A stretch of DNA of 64,000 nucleotides from assembly GCF_001422925.1 (NCBI RefSeq), contig NZ_LMNI01000001.1:614087-678086 (forward strand), written 5' to 3'. Under the pieces are notes generated by a model that did no database searches, was not told where the DNA came from, and worked only from the letters and a program-made list of their open reading frames with translations. The translations under genes and the position numbers were made by a program. This stretch comes from Microbacterium sp. Leaf288 (GTDB lineage Bacteria; Actinomycetota; Actinomycetes; Actinomycetales; Microbacteriaceae). Of the stretch, positions 28,483-36,602 are shown piece by piece; within the stretch, counting starts at the first letter, position 1; every line of letters begins with the position of its first letter.

Positions 28483-28518
28483 AGAAGGCCGCGTCCCCGG
28501 CGGGGGTCGCGGCCTTCT
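28483..28518. terminator. bidirectional terminator between K+ channel and SHOCT genes
   Basis: An 11-bp stem AGAAGGCCGCG/CGCGGCCTTCT encloses a loop that can add four C:G pairs. It lies 12 bases before the minus-strand SHOCT stop. Confidence 0.82.
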
Positions 28519-28530
28519 CGACGATGCGCG

Positions 28531-28881
28531 TCAGGAGAGCAGCTTGGCCTTCGCGGCCGCGAACTCCTCGTCCGACAGGATGCCCTGAGCGTGCAGCTGC
28601 GCGAGCTGCGTGATCTTGGCCATCATGTCGTCCTGAGCGGGCGCAGCGGCCGGCGCGGGCGCCTGCGTGGCCTGGGCGTTGGCGACGGCCTGCGCCGCCG
28701 CCTGGTCCATGGCCGCCTGCTGAGCCTGCGCCTCATACGCCTGCTGCTGCGACTGGTCGTAGTACTTCTGCTGCTGGTGGCGTGCGACGCTGCCCGAGAC
28801 GGCCGTCGCGGTTCCTGCGACGACAGCGGTGCGGGCGGCCATGCCGATCAGGCCGGGACGGCCCATTCTTCCGAGTGGCAT
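28531..28881 (-). CDS. SHOCT-domain protein with Gln/Ala-rich middle
   Basis: The product is 116 residues. A basic/hydrophobic N-terminus (GRPGLIGMAARTAVVAGTATAVSGSVA) may insert in a membrane. Residues ~35-80 are rich in Gln and Ala. The last ~32 residues are a SHOCT motif (KITQLAQLHAQGILSDEEFAAAKAKLL), a short helical hairpin common in actinobacterial stress proteins. GGAGGAAAG precedes the ATG. It is the third gene in a small cluster with DUF6325 and another SHOCT protein. Confidence 0.78.
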   Translation of the reverse strand: MPLGRMGRPGLIGMAARTAVVAGTATAVSGSVARHQQQKYYDQSQQQAYEAQAQQAAMDQAAAQAVANAQATQAPAPAAAPAQDDMMAKITQLAQLHAQGILSDEEFAAAKAKLLS

Positions 28882-28895
28882 GTGTCTTTCCTCCT

Positions 28896-29312
28896 TCAGT
28901 CCGCGTTCTCGGCGAGGAACGCGTTGACGATCGGTGCCGGGATGCCCTCGCGGGCGATGACGGCGCCACCGGCGTCGTAGAGCGCCGCGGCGAACGACTT
29001 CGCCCACAGCAGCTCGATGACGAGGATCGCGGCCGACGAGCCCGGCTCGAGGTTCTCGGCGAGGTAGAGGATGTCGTCCTGGCCCGCGAGTCCGGCGAGA
29101 TCGAGCGCCGGGGCGCCATCGTCGATCGTGTCGGAGAGCTCGAGCACCTCGATCTCGCCCTCGGGCGAGCGGCGCGCGAACACGAGGTCGAGCACGTTCA
29201 CCGTGCCCGAGGCGACGAGGTCGTCGATCGCCTGGAGCACCGCCGGACCCGGGCGGTCGCCCTCGAAGCCGATCGCGTAGAACTCGATCGGGCCGTAGTC
29301 GAAGGTCGTCAT
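28896..29312 (-). CDS. DUF6325 family protein
   Basis: The product is 138 residues. It begins FDYGPIEFYAIGFEGDRPGPAVLQAIDDLVASGTVNVLDLVFARR and contains a hydrophobic stretch AILVIELLWAKSFAAAL; both are typical of DUF6325. The function is unknown. Proteins of this family commonly sit next to SHOCT-domain proteins, as here, 14 bases upstream of one and 24 bases after the other. Confidence 0.8.
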   Translation of the reverse strand: MTTFDYGPIEFYAIGFEGDRPGPAVLQAIDDLVASGTVNVLDLVFARRSPEGEIEVLELSDTIDDGAPALDLAGLAGQDDILYLAENLEPGSSAAILVIELLWAKSFAAALYDAGGAVIAREGIPAPIVNAFLAENAD

Positions 29313-29336
29313 GTCTTCTCCTGTTCCGGTGCCGGC

Positions 29337-29729
29337 TTACGCCGCCAGCGCCTTGGCCTTGAGGGCGTCGAACTCGGCCTGAGAGATCGCGCCCGAGTCG
29401 AGCAGCGACTTGGCCTTCGCGATGTCGTCGGTCGCGCTGGAGCCGCCGGACCCTGCGGTCTGCCGGATGTAGGCGTCCTGTGCGGCGCGGAGCTCCTGCG
29501 CCTGTGCGATCGAGCGCTTCTGCATGCCGTTGCCGCGGGCGATGAGGTAGACCAGCGCGGTGAGGAACGGGACGAAGATCAGGAACAGGATCCAGATGGC
29601 CTTCAGCCAGCCGTTGAGCGAGTCGTCGCGGAACAGGTCGCCGATGATCGAGAAGAGCACCATCAGGTACGCGACGAAGACGAAGATCCAGAAGAACCAG
29701 AGGATGAAGTCCCAGATGCCGCCACCCAT
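29337..29729 (-). CDS. PLDc_N/SHOCT two-helix membrane protein
   Basis: The product is 130 residues. Two membrane helices (FILWFFWIFVFVAYLMVLFSIIG and AIWILFLIFVPFLTALVYLIARG) resemble the phospholipase D N-terminal anchor domain. A helical linker (SIAQAQELRAAQDAYI) leads to a SHOCT motif (DIAKAKSLLDSGAISQAEFDALKAKAL). It is the first gene of the three-gene minus-strand cluster. The role is probably in envelope stress (inference). Confidence 0.8.
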   Translation of the reverse strand: MGGGIWDFILWFFWIFVFVAYLMVLFSIIGDLFRDDSLNGWLKAIWILFLIFVPFLTALVYLIARGNGMQKRSIAQAQELRAAQDAYIRQTAGSGGSSATDDIAKAKSLLDSGAISQAEFDALKAKALAA

Positions 29730-29901
29730 GTCACACCAGCTTTCTCGACGGGACGAGCCGTCGAATCGATTGTCGGAGGGACCGACCATGTCGTGGCCAT
29801 CCCCTGGCAGAACCGTACTACCTAAACGCGGCAGACGAGCAACGAAAATCCGTGCCGCGTCGGACTGTTCCCCCGGCGTTCAAAGGCCCCATTATTAGGG
29901 C

Positions 29902-31041
29902 ATGACCGACCCCGCCGAACCCGTCACGTCGTCCGTGTCCGCCGAGGAGGTGGTCGCGGTGACGCAGGAGCGTCCCCACCGCTTCCCGAAGGTGCTGGCA
30001 GGGCTCGACCATCCGCTCGCGACGGGCTTCATGGTCACCATCGGCGTTCTGGGGGCGATCGTCCTCGGATCGGCCATCGGGTCGATCTCGACGATCCTCG
30101 TCTACATCATCCTGGGCATGTTCCTCGCCATCGGCCTCGACCCCATCGTGCGGATGCTCGAGCGCCACAAGGTCAAGCGCGGCGCCGGCATCGCGATCGT
30201 GTTCGCCGGCTTCGCGCTGGTCATGGTGGCGTTCTTCGTCTTCGTTCTGCCGCCGGTCATCGCCCAGATCGTGCAACTGGTGCAGGCGATCCCCGAGCTG
30301 GTCGAGAACATCCCGCAGTCCGAATGGTTCGCGCGGCTGAGTCCCGACGCGCAGGTCGCGGTGCTCGGAGCCCTCGAGCAGATCGCCACGTGGATCTCGG
30401 CGCCGTCGACGCTCGCGGCACTCGGCGGCGGTGTGCTGGCGGTCGGCGTCGGCTTCGTCGCGGCGATCTCGGCGAGCTTCGTCGTCATAGCGCTGACGCT
30501 GTACTTCCTCGCGTCGCTGACGGCCGCCAAGCGTGCCTTCTACGACCTCGCCCCGGCCCACAGCCGCGTGCGCCTCGCGGACCTCACCGAGCGCATCACC
30601 GACTCCGTCGGCAGCGCCCTGATCGGCTCGGTCATCCTCTCGTCGATCAACGCGGCCGTGGTGTTCGTCCTCCACGTCGTGATCCAGCTGCCGTTCCCCG
30701 CACTCATGGCCGTCATCGCCTTCGTGGTGACGCTGATCCCGCTGTTCGGCTCGGTGATCTTCTGGATCTTCGCGTCGATCATCGCGCTGTTCACGAGCCC
30801 GGAGCAGGCGCTGATCTTCTTCATCGCGTACCTCGTCTACATCCAGATCGAGTCCTACGTCGTCAGCCCGCGCGTCATGAACAAGGCGATCGAGATCCCC
30901 GCCGCCCTCGTCCTCATCGGCGCCCTCGCCGGTGGCGCGCTCGCCGGCATCGTCGGCGTCCTGGTCGCCCTGCCCGTGATGGCATCGATCCTGCTGATCA
31001 TCCGCGAGGTCGTGGTGCCGCGCCAGAACCTCAAGGTCTAG
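29902..31041 (+). CDS. AI-2E family permease (second paralogue)
   Basis: The product is 379 residues. Helices start at GFMVTIGVLGAIVLGSAIG and ILVYIILGMFLAIGLDPIVRMLERHKVKRGAGIAIVFAGF. The conserved C-terminal part reads FPALMAVIAFVVTLIPLFGSVIFWIF and ESYVVSPRVMNKAIEIPAALVLIGALAGGALAGIVG. It is more typical of the family than the copy at 23885. A GGGC/GCCC dyad with CATTAT lies just upstream of the ATG. Confidence 0.88.
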   Translation: MTDPAEPVTSSVSAEEVVAVTQERPHRFPKVLAGLDHPLATGFMVTIGVLGAIVLGSAIGSISTILVYIILGMFLAIGLDPIVRMLERHKVKRGAGIAIVFAGFALVMVAFFVFVLPPVIAQIVQLVQAIPELVENIPQSEWFARLSPDAQVAVLGALEQIATWISAPSTLAALGGGVLAVGVGFVAAISASFVVIALTLYFLASLTAAKRAFYDLAPAHSRVRLADLTERITDSVGSALIGSVILSSINAAVVFVLHVVIQLPFPALMAVIAFVVTLIPLFGSVIFWIFASIIALFTSPEQALIFFIAYLVYIQIESYVVSPRVMNKAIEIPAALVLIGALAGGALAGIVGVLVALPVMASILLIIREVVVPRQNLKV

Positions 31042-31061
31042 CGGGTTCTCTGCGTGTGGGG

Positions 31062-31127
31062 GACGGATGCCTCGGGCCGAGGCATCCGTCTTCCCCTACA
31101 ACCCCGCGCGGCGCGTCCAGCGCGGGG
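31062..31127. terminator. double stem-loop after the AI-2E permease
   Basis: A 29-nt palindrome (GACGGATGCCTCGG, one base, complement) at 31062-31090 is followed by CCCCGCGC/GCGCGGGG at 31102-31127. The first stem is an inverted pair of the dispersed 9-mer GACGGATGC. Confidence 0.75.
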
Positions 31128-31141
31128 CGCAGGCCTCCTGC

Positions 31142-31223
31142 TCCTCAACTGAGGACCATCGCCGAGTTGAGGAGTGCACAGGGACGGATGCTCCGCATCT
31201 CGGCGCACCTCCTCATTTGAGGA
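31142..31223. repeat. P1 palindromic element, copy B1 (82 bp)
   Basis: Outer palindromes are TCCTCAACTGAGGA and TCCTCATTTGAGGA, with inner arms GCCGAGTTGAGG and CGCATCTCGGC. The loop contains one GACGGATGC. Together with copy B2 and the double terminator it fills the 388-base gap 31042-31429, where I see no gene. Confidence 0.85.
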
Positions 31224-31274
31224 AGCGGATCGAGTCCCGGCGCACGGCGTTTCCGCGGCTCCGGCGCGGCGCCG

Positions 31275-31357
31275 TCCTCAATTGAGGAGCGTTGCCGAGT
31301 TGAGGACCGTCCGCCGCGGACAGGCTCCGCATCTGGGCGCAGCTCCTCAACTGAGGA
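31275..31357. repeat. P1 palindromic element, copy B2 (83 bp)
   Basis: Outer palindromes are TCCTCAATTGAGGA and TCCTCAACTGAGGA. The inner arms are GCCGAGTTGAGG and CCGCATCTGGGC, with 5-nt spacers as in the other copies. It is 51 bases from copy B1 in the same orientation. Confidence 0.85.
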
Positions 31358-31429
31358 GCACACTCTCGTCGTGCGCCGAAGCAGGGCCGTGCTGACGGTG
31401 CTGTTCGGCAATACGTCGGGATCGCGGGG

Positions 31430-32302
31430 TCAGCGCGCGAGGTGCAGACCCTGGGCGACGGCGTTCATCACGAGCTGCTGGACATGAGGCCAGTCATCCA
31501 TGACCTGTCTGTAGCCGACGCGGATCACGTGGTAGCCGCGGAGCATGAGCTCGGCATCGTGCCGGTTGTCGGAGTCGCGCTGGAGTCCGACATGGTGCCC
31601 GCCGTCGATCTGCAGGACAAGCCGGTCGCCGATGAGGAAGTCGACGCGATGCCCATGAAGCCAGATCTGGTGGAGAATCCGCACGCGGAGCCAGCGCAGT
31701 CGACGCGGCACGATGGTCTCGAGCCCCGAGTCGGCGAAGGGCGTCGCTTCGGCGAGGATGTCGCGGGCAAGACCGGGCAGTCTCAGGCGCGCGAGCACCT
31801 CGCGGTCGATCAGGCTCTTGTTCAGCGCGGATTCCCACACGGCGAGCGCATGTTCGAAGGGCTGACACTGCGCGATCGCGACAAGGGTGTTCTCGATCCC
31901 GTCTTCCAGCACATGCGGCGTGCGGGCGACGACGGGTACGAACCAGTGGACGATCGCCTTCGGAGCTCCCGTGCTCCCCTCCGGCTCCAGCCGCACGCCT
32001 CCAGAGCTCGGCGGAGCACAGACGTGTTGCCGTGACGTGTCGCCGTGCACCCACAGCCCGAGCCGTTGGGCCTGCGTGATGCACCCCAGGACGACCCCTG
32101 CGCGTGCGGCGGCGACCAGCTGCGGATCAGCGCTCGGCAGCGCCAGCCAGGACCGGCGGATGCGCCAGAGCGACCCTGCTGCCACCGCGTCGGCCAGATC
32201 GCGTTTGCTCGTGTCCCTGCCGAGGAGGGCTGACTGGCGGGCGATCCCGTTCTGGGCGTGCAGCCGCTGCATCCACGGAGGCTCCGACGTCGCTGTTCCC
32301 AT
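31430..32302 (-). CDS. AbiEi-like/DUF559 endonuclease-domain protein
   Basis: The product is about 290 residues from ATG 32302; a longer in-frame start at 32419 is possible. The N-terminal ~60 residues look like the AbiEi-type winged helix seen in this family (HAQNGIARQSALLGRDTSKRDLADAVAAGSLWRIRRSWLAL). The C-terminal ~90 residues form a PD-(D/E)XK-type nuclease core (HGHRVDFLIGDRLVLQIDGGHH, then HDAELMLRGYHVIRVGYRQV). Q replaces the more common E in the EVDG position (here QIDG), so activity is uncertain. Homologues are abundant orphan genes in Microbacteriaceae. A role in phage defence or DNA repair has not been shown. Confidence 0.72.
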   Translation of the reverse strand: MGTATSEPPWMQRLHAQNGIARQSALLGRDTSKRDLADAVAAGSLWRIRRSWLALPSADPQLVAAARAGVVLGCITQAQRLGLWVHGDTSRQHVCAPPSSGGVRLEPEGSTGAPKAIVHWFVPVVARTPHVLEDGIENTLVAIAQCQPFEHALAVWESALNKSLIDREVLARLRLPGLARDILAEATPFADSGLETIVPRRLRWLRVRILHQIWLHGHRVDFLIGDRLVLQIDGGHHVGLQRDSDNRHDAELMLRGYHVIRVGYRQVMDDWPHVQQLVMNAVAQGLHLAR

Positions 32303-32425
32303 CGATTCAGGGTGGACGCCCGACGCCGTCGACTCTCCCCGTTCACAGAGATCCGATGAGAACCGCCGCTGCGGGCGCCCTGGGGAGGAGGCGAGGTCGA
32401 GCTGTGTGTAACCTCCCACGACCGC

Positions 32426-32507
32426 TCCTCAATTGAGGATCTCGGCCGAGATGAGGACCGAATGGGCGAGGGCCGACCTCATCTCGGCAACGGTCCTCAA
32501 ATGAGGA
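32426..32507. repeat. P1 palindromic element, copy C (82 bp)
   Basis: This is the most symmetric copy. TCCTCAATTGAGGA at 32426, inner arm GCCGAGATGAGG at 32445-32456, a 20-nt loop, the perfect complement CCTCATCTCGGC at 32477-32488, and TCCTCAAATGAGGA at 32494-32507. It lies between the nuclease start and the cardiolipin synthase stop, in the 348-base gap 32303-32650 that holds no gene I can support. Confidence 0.88.
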
Positions 32508-32609
32508 GCCGGGGGACCGCGGGCCGCACACACAGCGGAAGGAGCGGGGGCCTCGGGCGGCAGAGACATCAGAAGGAGCCGGGGGACCTGGGCCGCACAC
32601 ACATCAGAA
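32505..32609. repeat. three degenerate ~35-bp tandem units
   Basis: Units at 32505-32540, 32541-32574 and 32575-32609 share GGAGC-GGGGG at their start and CAGAAG or GCGGAAG at the end. Units 1 and 3 share GGGCCGCACACACA. They begin within the last bases of P1 copy C. Confidence 0.6.
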
Positions 32610-32611
32610 GG

Positions 32612-32640
32612 GACGGATGCCGCGGGCCGAGGCATCCGTC
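32612..32640. terminator. hairpin after cardiolipin synthase
   Basis: GACGGATGCCGCGG and CCGAGGCATCCGTC pair with one mismatch. It lies 11 bases beyond the stop of the minus-strand cls gene and is another inverted pair of the dispersed 9-mer. Confidence 0.7.
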
Positions 32641-32650
32641 ACCAGAAACC

Positions 32651-34126
32651 TCAGTTCAGCGCAGAGGTGAGGCGCATCAGTCCGTCGAGGAACGTGGCCT
32701 TGGCGGGCTCGCGTCGCCACTCTTCCAGGGTGAGCTCGCGGCCGGCGTCGCGGTAGGCCTGCTCGACCTCGCGCATGCCGGCGACGAAGGACTCGCCCCG
32801 CACCATGAGGGAGACCTCGCTGTTGAGGCTGAACGAGCGGATGTCCATGTTGCTCGAGCCGATGACGGCGATGTCGTCGTCGATCGAGAAGTGCTTCGAG
32901 TGCAGGATGAACGGCTCGGGGTACAGGAAGATCCGCACGCCCGCCTCGAGCAGCACCTGGTAGTACGACCGCTGCGCGTGCCACACCATGAACTGGTCGC
33001 CGATCTCGGAGACGAACAGCTGCACCTCGAGGCCACGCTGGCACGCGCTCGTGATCGCGTAGACCATCGCCTCGTCGGGCACGAAGTACGGGCTCGTGAG
33101 GATGACCTTCTCGGTCGCCCCGTAGATCAGCGACAGGAACAGGCGCAGGTTGTTCTCGGTGTCGTAGCCCGGTCCGCTCGGCACGACCTGGCATTGCAGC
33201 GCGTCGGGGGCGGTCGACACCGGCAGCTGGGCCGCCGGCACCTGGGCCGTCTGCGACAGGTCCTCGCCAGTCTCGATGAGCCAGTCCGACAGGAAGACCG
33301 TGTTGACGGATGCCACGACCGGGCCGGTCAGCCGCGTCATGAGCTCCTGCCATTTGAGGCCGCGCTTGATGTTCTTCGGCGAGTCGTAGTGCCGGGCGAT
33401 GAGGTTCTGCGAACCCATGAACGCGACGCGTCCGTCGACCACGACGATCTTGCGGTGGTTGCGCAGGTCGGGGCGCTGGTACTTGCCCTTGAAGGGCTCG
33501 ACCGGGAGCATCCACGCCCACTTCACGCCGATGCGGTCGAGCTCGGCCAGCATCTTGTCGCTGCCGGCCACCTTCTTCGTCGCGACGTAGTCGGCCAGGA
33601 GGCGAACGGTGACGCCGCGCGCGACGGCGCGCTCCATCGCGGCGAAGAATCCGCGGGTGGTGTCGTCCCATCCGACGATGAAGAACTCGATGTGGACGAA
33701 GTCCTTCGCGGTGTCGACCTCGGCGGCCATCGCGTCGATCGACTCCTGGTAGTGCGGCAGGAGCGTCGCTTCGTTGCCGTCCGAGGCGGGAAGCGCCGTC
33801 AGCTTCTGGTTCTGCTGCACCACGCGCTGGAACCACCGCGGCCACGAGGCATCCGTCTCGTCCAGTGCGTTCGCGGTCACTCTGCCGCGGATGATCTCGT
33901 CGATGCGCGCCTGCTCGGCACGCCTCTTCGCAGGCAGACGGAAGTTGCCGATGACGAGGTAGAGCACCACGCCGACGCCCGGCAGGACGACGATGAGCAG
34001 GATCCACGCCATCGCCGCCGTGGGCTTGCGCCCGCGCGGGATGACGATGAGCGCGGTGATGACGATCGCGGCGTGCACGAGCGCGGCGAGCGACCAGGTC
34101 AGGTTGGCGAGAAAACCGGAGTCCAC
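32651..34126 (-). CDS. cls: cardiolipin synthase (phospholipase D family)
   Basis: The product is 491 residues. Two N-terminal membrane helices (WSLAALVHAAIVITALIVIPRG and AMAWILLIVVLPGVGVVLYLVIG) are the PLDc_N anchor. Two HKD active-site motifs follow: NHRKIVVVDGRVAFMGSQN and HSKHFSIDDDIAVIGSSNMD. The enzyme makes cardiolipin from phosphatidylglycerol at the membrane. The GTG start at 34126 has a -10-like CACACT six bases upstream and no ribosome site, which suggests a leaderless mRNA. Length and motif order are normal for the family. Confidence 0.93.
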   Translation of the reverse strand: MDSGFLANLTWSLAALVHAAIVITALIVIPRGRKPTAAMAWILLIVVLPGVGVVLYLVIGNFRLPAKRRAEQARIDEIIRGRVTANALDETDASWPRWFQRVVQQNQKLTALPASDGNEATLLPHYQESIDAMAAEVDTAKDFVHIEFFIVGWDDTTRGFFAAMERAVARGVTVRLLADYVATKKVAGSDKMLAELDRIGVKWAWMLPVEPFKGKYQRPDLRNHRKIVVVDGRVAFMGSQNLIARHYDSPKNIKRGLKWQELMTRLTGPVVASVNTVFLSDWLIETGEDLSQTAQVPAAQLPVSTAPDALQCQVVPSGPGYDTENNLRLFLSLIYGATEKVILTSPYFVPDEAMVYAITSACQRGLEVQLFVSEIGDQFMVWHAQRSYYQVLLEAGVRIFLYPEPFILHSKHFSIDDDIAVIGSSNMDIRSFSLNSEVSLMVRGESFVAGMREVEQAYRDAGRELTLEEWRREPAKATFLDGLMRLTSALN

Positions 34127-34246
34127 GGGGTAAGTGTGGCACCGCCGGGGTCCGCGACGCGTCGTTCAGAGCGCGCGATCTCGCGGCGCGTCGCACGCGT
34201 CCGGGGCGGGAGACCGCCCTTTGCGGCAGGTGAGCAACGGACCGGG

Positions 34247-34918
34247 TCAGAACGAGCCGATGCCCTTGCCGATGAGCGAGACGCCGATGACCAGCAGCAG
34301 CACGGCCATGATCACCGCGTTCTCCTTGCCCAGCCACACGCGCAGCGCGTCGAGCGGGCCACGGAGCTTCTCGGCGGCGATGAGGTAGCCGACCACCGGA
34401 ACGAGGACGGTGGATGCTGCGATCAGCGTGAACACCACGATCACGAGCACGATCGACCCGACGTCGAGCCCTGCCGACCCGATGTCGACACCGGCCGCGG
34501 CGGCCATGAGGAGATTCTTCGGATTGATCGCCGACAGCAGGAAGCCGAGGCCGAACGCGACGGGGAAGGTGACCTTGTCGATCGCCTGCATCCACTTCGG
34601 CATCTGGGGCTCCTCGCCCGCCTTCGGCCGCCCACGCCACTGGCGCAGCGCGAGCAGGAGCAGTCCCAGGCCGAGGAGCAGCTGGATCACGGCCTGGATC
34701 GGCTTCGAGGCATCCGCGTCCTGCTCGGGGAGGATCGACGACAGCAGCGTGAACACGGTCACCGCGACCACGATGCCCAGCACCCAGCCGAGCAGGAACC
34801 CGACGCTCGTGACCCGCGCCTTCGGCGACAAGAGCATGAGGATCGCCGCGATGACCGGGATCGGGCTGATCGCCACACCGAGGGCGAGGGGAAGGATCTC
34901 TCCGATGACGGCGCCCAT
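34247..34918 (-). CDS. GAP-family (Sap-like) membrane protein
   Basis: The product is 223 residues with six helices. It opens EILPLALGVAISPIPVIAAILMLLSPKARVTSVGFLLGWVLG, the typical start of the GAP/Sap family related to LysE-type exporters. The conserved AINPKNLLMAAAAG motif is present. The mycobacterial Sap protein acts in glycolipid transport, which is the closest known role. AGGAGG stands nine bases before the ATG. Confidence 0.85.
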   Translation of the reverse strand: MGAVIGEILPLALGVAISPIPVIAAILMLLSPKARVTSVGFLLGWVLGIVVAVTVFTLLSSILPEQDADASKPIQAVIQLLLGLGLLLLALRQWRGRPKAGEEPQMPKWMQAIDKVTFPVAFGLGFLLSAINPKNLLMAAAAGVDIGSAGLDVGSIVLVIVVFTLIAASTVLVPVVGYLIAAEKLRGPLDALRVWLGKENAVIMAVLLLVIGVSLIGKGIGSF

Positions 34919-34979
34919 GGGCGTCCTCCTGAGGGTTGTCGAGCGATACCGGCCTGGCTAACGTATCGGCGGGTCGCCC

Positions 34980-35819
34980 TCAGTCGCCGTTGATCCGGTC
35001 GCGCCACTCCAGGAGCGCCTTCACCGGCGCGAGGTCGTAGTCGGGTCCGTCGATCGCCGGGACGATCAGCCGGAAGCCGAGGTCGTACAGGCGGGACGCC
35101 GCATCCGCGTTCTCGAGCAACGGGCCGAATCCCCGCACGGTGTACCCGGTCGACAGCTCGATGTCGGCGGGGTCGCGACCCTCGCGGGCACACCACTCGT
35201 GGAGCACGCCGATCTTGCGGTCCAGGTCGTCGAGCCTGGTGAAGGTGTGCCAGATGTCGGCGTGCTGAGCGACGAGTCGCAGCGTCTTGCGCTCGCCCTG
35301 ACCGCCGATGAGGATCGGGATCCGCCGAGTGGGCGGCGGGTTCAGGCGGTCCCAGCGGGCGCGCACGCGGGGGAGGTCCTCGGCGAGGTCGTCGAGCCGC
35401 GAGCCGACGGTGCCGAACTCATAGCCGTACGCGTCGTAGTCGGGCTGCGCCCACCCTGAGCCGGTGCCGAAGATGAGCCGGCCGGTGCCTGTCGCGCGGG
35501 AGCTGATGTGGTCGACGGTGCGCGCCATGTCGGCCTGCAGATCGGGGTTGCGATACGAGCTGCAGTTGACGAGCGGGCCGAACTCGACGCGCTCGGTCTG
35601 CTCGGCCATCGCGGCGAGCACCGTCCACGCCTCGAAGTGCGCGGCCTCGAACGGCTCGGTGAGCGGGAAGAAGTGGTCCCAGTTGAAGACGACGTCGACG
35701 CCGAGCTCCTCCGCGCGCAGCACGGCGTCGCGATAGGCCGTGTACGACCCGTGCTGCGGCGCGAGCTGCACGCCGATCCGCAACGGACGATGGTCAGCGG
35801 GATGCCTCGACGAAGTCAC
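34980..35819 (-). CDS. LLM-class F420-dependent oxidoreductase
   Basis: The product is 279 residues with the luciferase-like TIM barrel. Recognisable segments are RIGVQLAPQHGSYTAYRDAVLRAEELGVDVVFNWDHFFP, GFTGSGWAQPDYDAYGYEF-type IFGTGSGWAQPDYDAYG, and IPILIGGQGERKTLRLVAQHADIWH. The usual cofactor in this actinobacterial subgroup is F420. The substrate is unknown. The GTG start at 35819 leaves a 13-base gap to the next gene upstream, so the two may be co-transcribed. Confidence 0.85.
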   Translation of the reverse strand: MTSSRHPADHRPLRIGVQLAPQHGSYTAYRDAVLRAEELGVDVVFNWDHFFPLTEPFEAAHFEAWTVLAAMAEQTERVEFGPLVNCSSYRNPDLQADMARTVDHISSRATGTGRLIFGTGSGWAQPDYDAYGYEFGTVGSRLDDLAEDLPRVRARWDRLNPPPTRRIPILIGGQGERKTLRLVAQHADIWHTFTRLDDLDRKIGVLHEWCAREGRDPADIELSTGYTVRGFGPLLENADAASRLYDLGFRLIVPAIDGPDYDLAPVKALLEWRDRINGD

Positions 35820-35832
35820 GTCGAAGAGCCTC

Positions 35833-36474
35833 TCAGTTCTTCGGCTCGATGCGGAGCACGTCGGGCGACTCGCCGACCGTCAGATCGTCGACGACGCGGA
35901 GGGTGCGCGCGAGGTCGTCGACGCTGCCGATCACGGTGCCGAAGCGCTCGCGGTCGGAGCACACCGCGGTCACGGTGACGAAGTGCGTGCCGGTGTCCCA
36001 CGTGTACGTGGCGAACGGAGGGGTGCGCTGGTCGGAGGGGAGCGGCATCTCGAGCTTCTCGCCGACGCCGAGGTAGAGGCTCCGGAAACTCTCGGTGTCG
36101 TCGTACTCCATCGGCATCATGGCGCGGGCGGCACGGAGGTCGTTGGTGGCCAGCTGCACCTGCGCCATCACGACGACGAGCTCGGCGTCGGCCTTCCACA
36201 CCCAGACCAGCACGCGTCCTGCGGCCTTGCGCATCAGGAACGGTGCGGCCTGACTCATCGCCCAGGCGGCGAAGCCGTTCCCGGGGCGAGGCTGCCCGTT
36301 CGCGCCGCCCGGCGACTCGATCGACGTCGCGCCCGCAGGGCCGATCATCAAGCCGCCGGCCTGGTTCAGCAGCATCCGTATCGCGGTCTTGCGGTGACGG
36401 CGCCCGCGGAAGCCGAGCGATTCGGTCACGGGCACCCAGAGGTTCGGGTCGGCGTCGGCCTGCAGGCGGGGCAT
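35833..36474 (-). CDS. hypothetical protein, no recognised domain
   Basis: The product is 213 residues. It is mostly soluble in character, with an amphipathic segment (KTAIRMLLNQAGGLMIGPAG), WAMSQAAPFLMRKAAGRVLVWVWK and a beta-rich C-terminal half (FATYTWDTGTHFVTVTAVCSDRERFGTVIGSVDDLARTLRVVDDL). I do not recognise it. It precedes the LLM oxidoreductase gene by 13 bases on the same strand and is divergent from the glycosyltransferase pair. Confidence 0.6.
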   Translation of the reverse strand: MPRLQADADPNLWVPVTESLGFRGRRHRKTAIRMLLNQAGGLMIGPAGATSIESPGGANGQPRPGNGFAAWAMSQAAPFLMRKAAGRVLVWVWKADAELVVVMAQVQLATNDLRAARAMMPMEYDDTESFRSLYLGVGEKLEMPLPSDQRTPPFATYTWDTGTHFVTVTAVCSDRERFGTVIGSVDDLARTLRVVDDLTVGESPDVLRIEPKN

Positions 36475-36602
36475 GCGACCAGGGTACGTGCCTCCACTGG
36501 CGCGTTCCTGGGGAGCCCCCGGAAAGCCCTCGGGTAGGGTGGAGGCGCGTGGCGCCAGCCGCTGCCGCGCGTCCCCCGCCGCACAGACAGGCCCCCCAAC
36601 CC

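Noticed and set aside
32343..32600. Small minus-strand coding frame
   Set aside because: It runs through P1 copy C and the tandem units, is Arg/Pro/Ser-rich and has no ribosome site.
34127..34246. Possible palindromic element between GAP and cls genes
   Set aside because: The GC-rich stretch has several short GCGTCG/CGACGC words but no long paired arms; nothing clear is seen.
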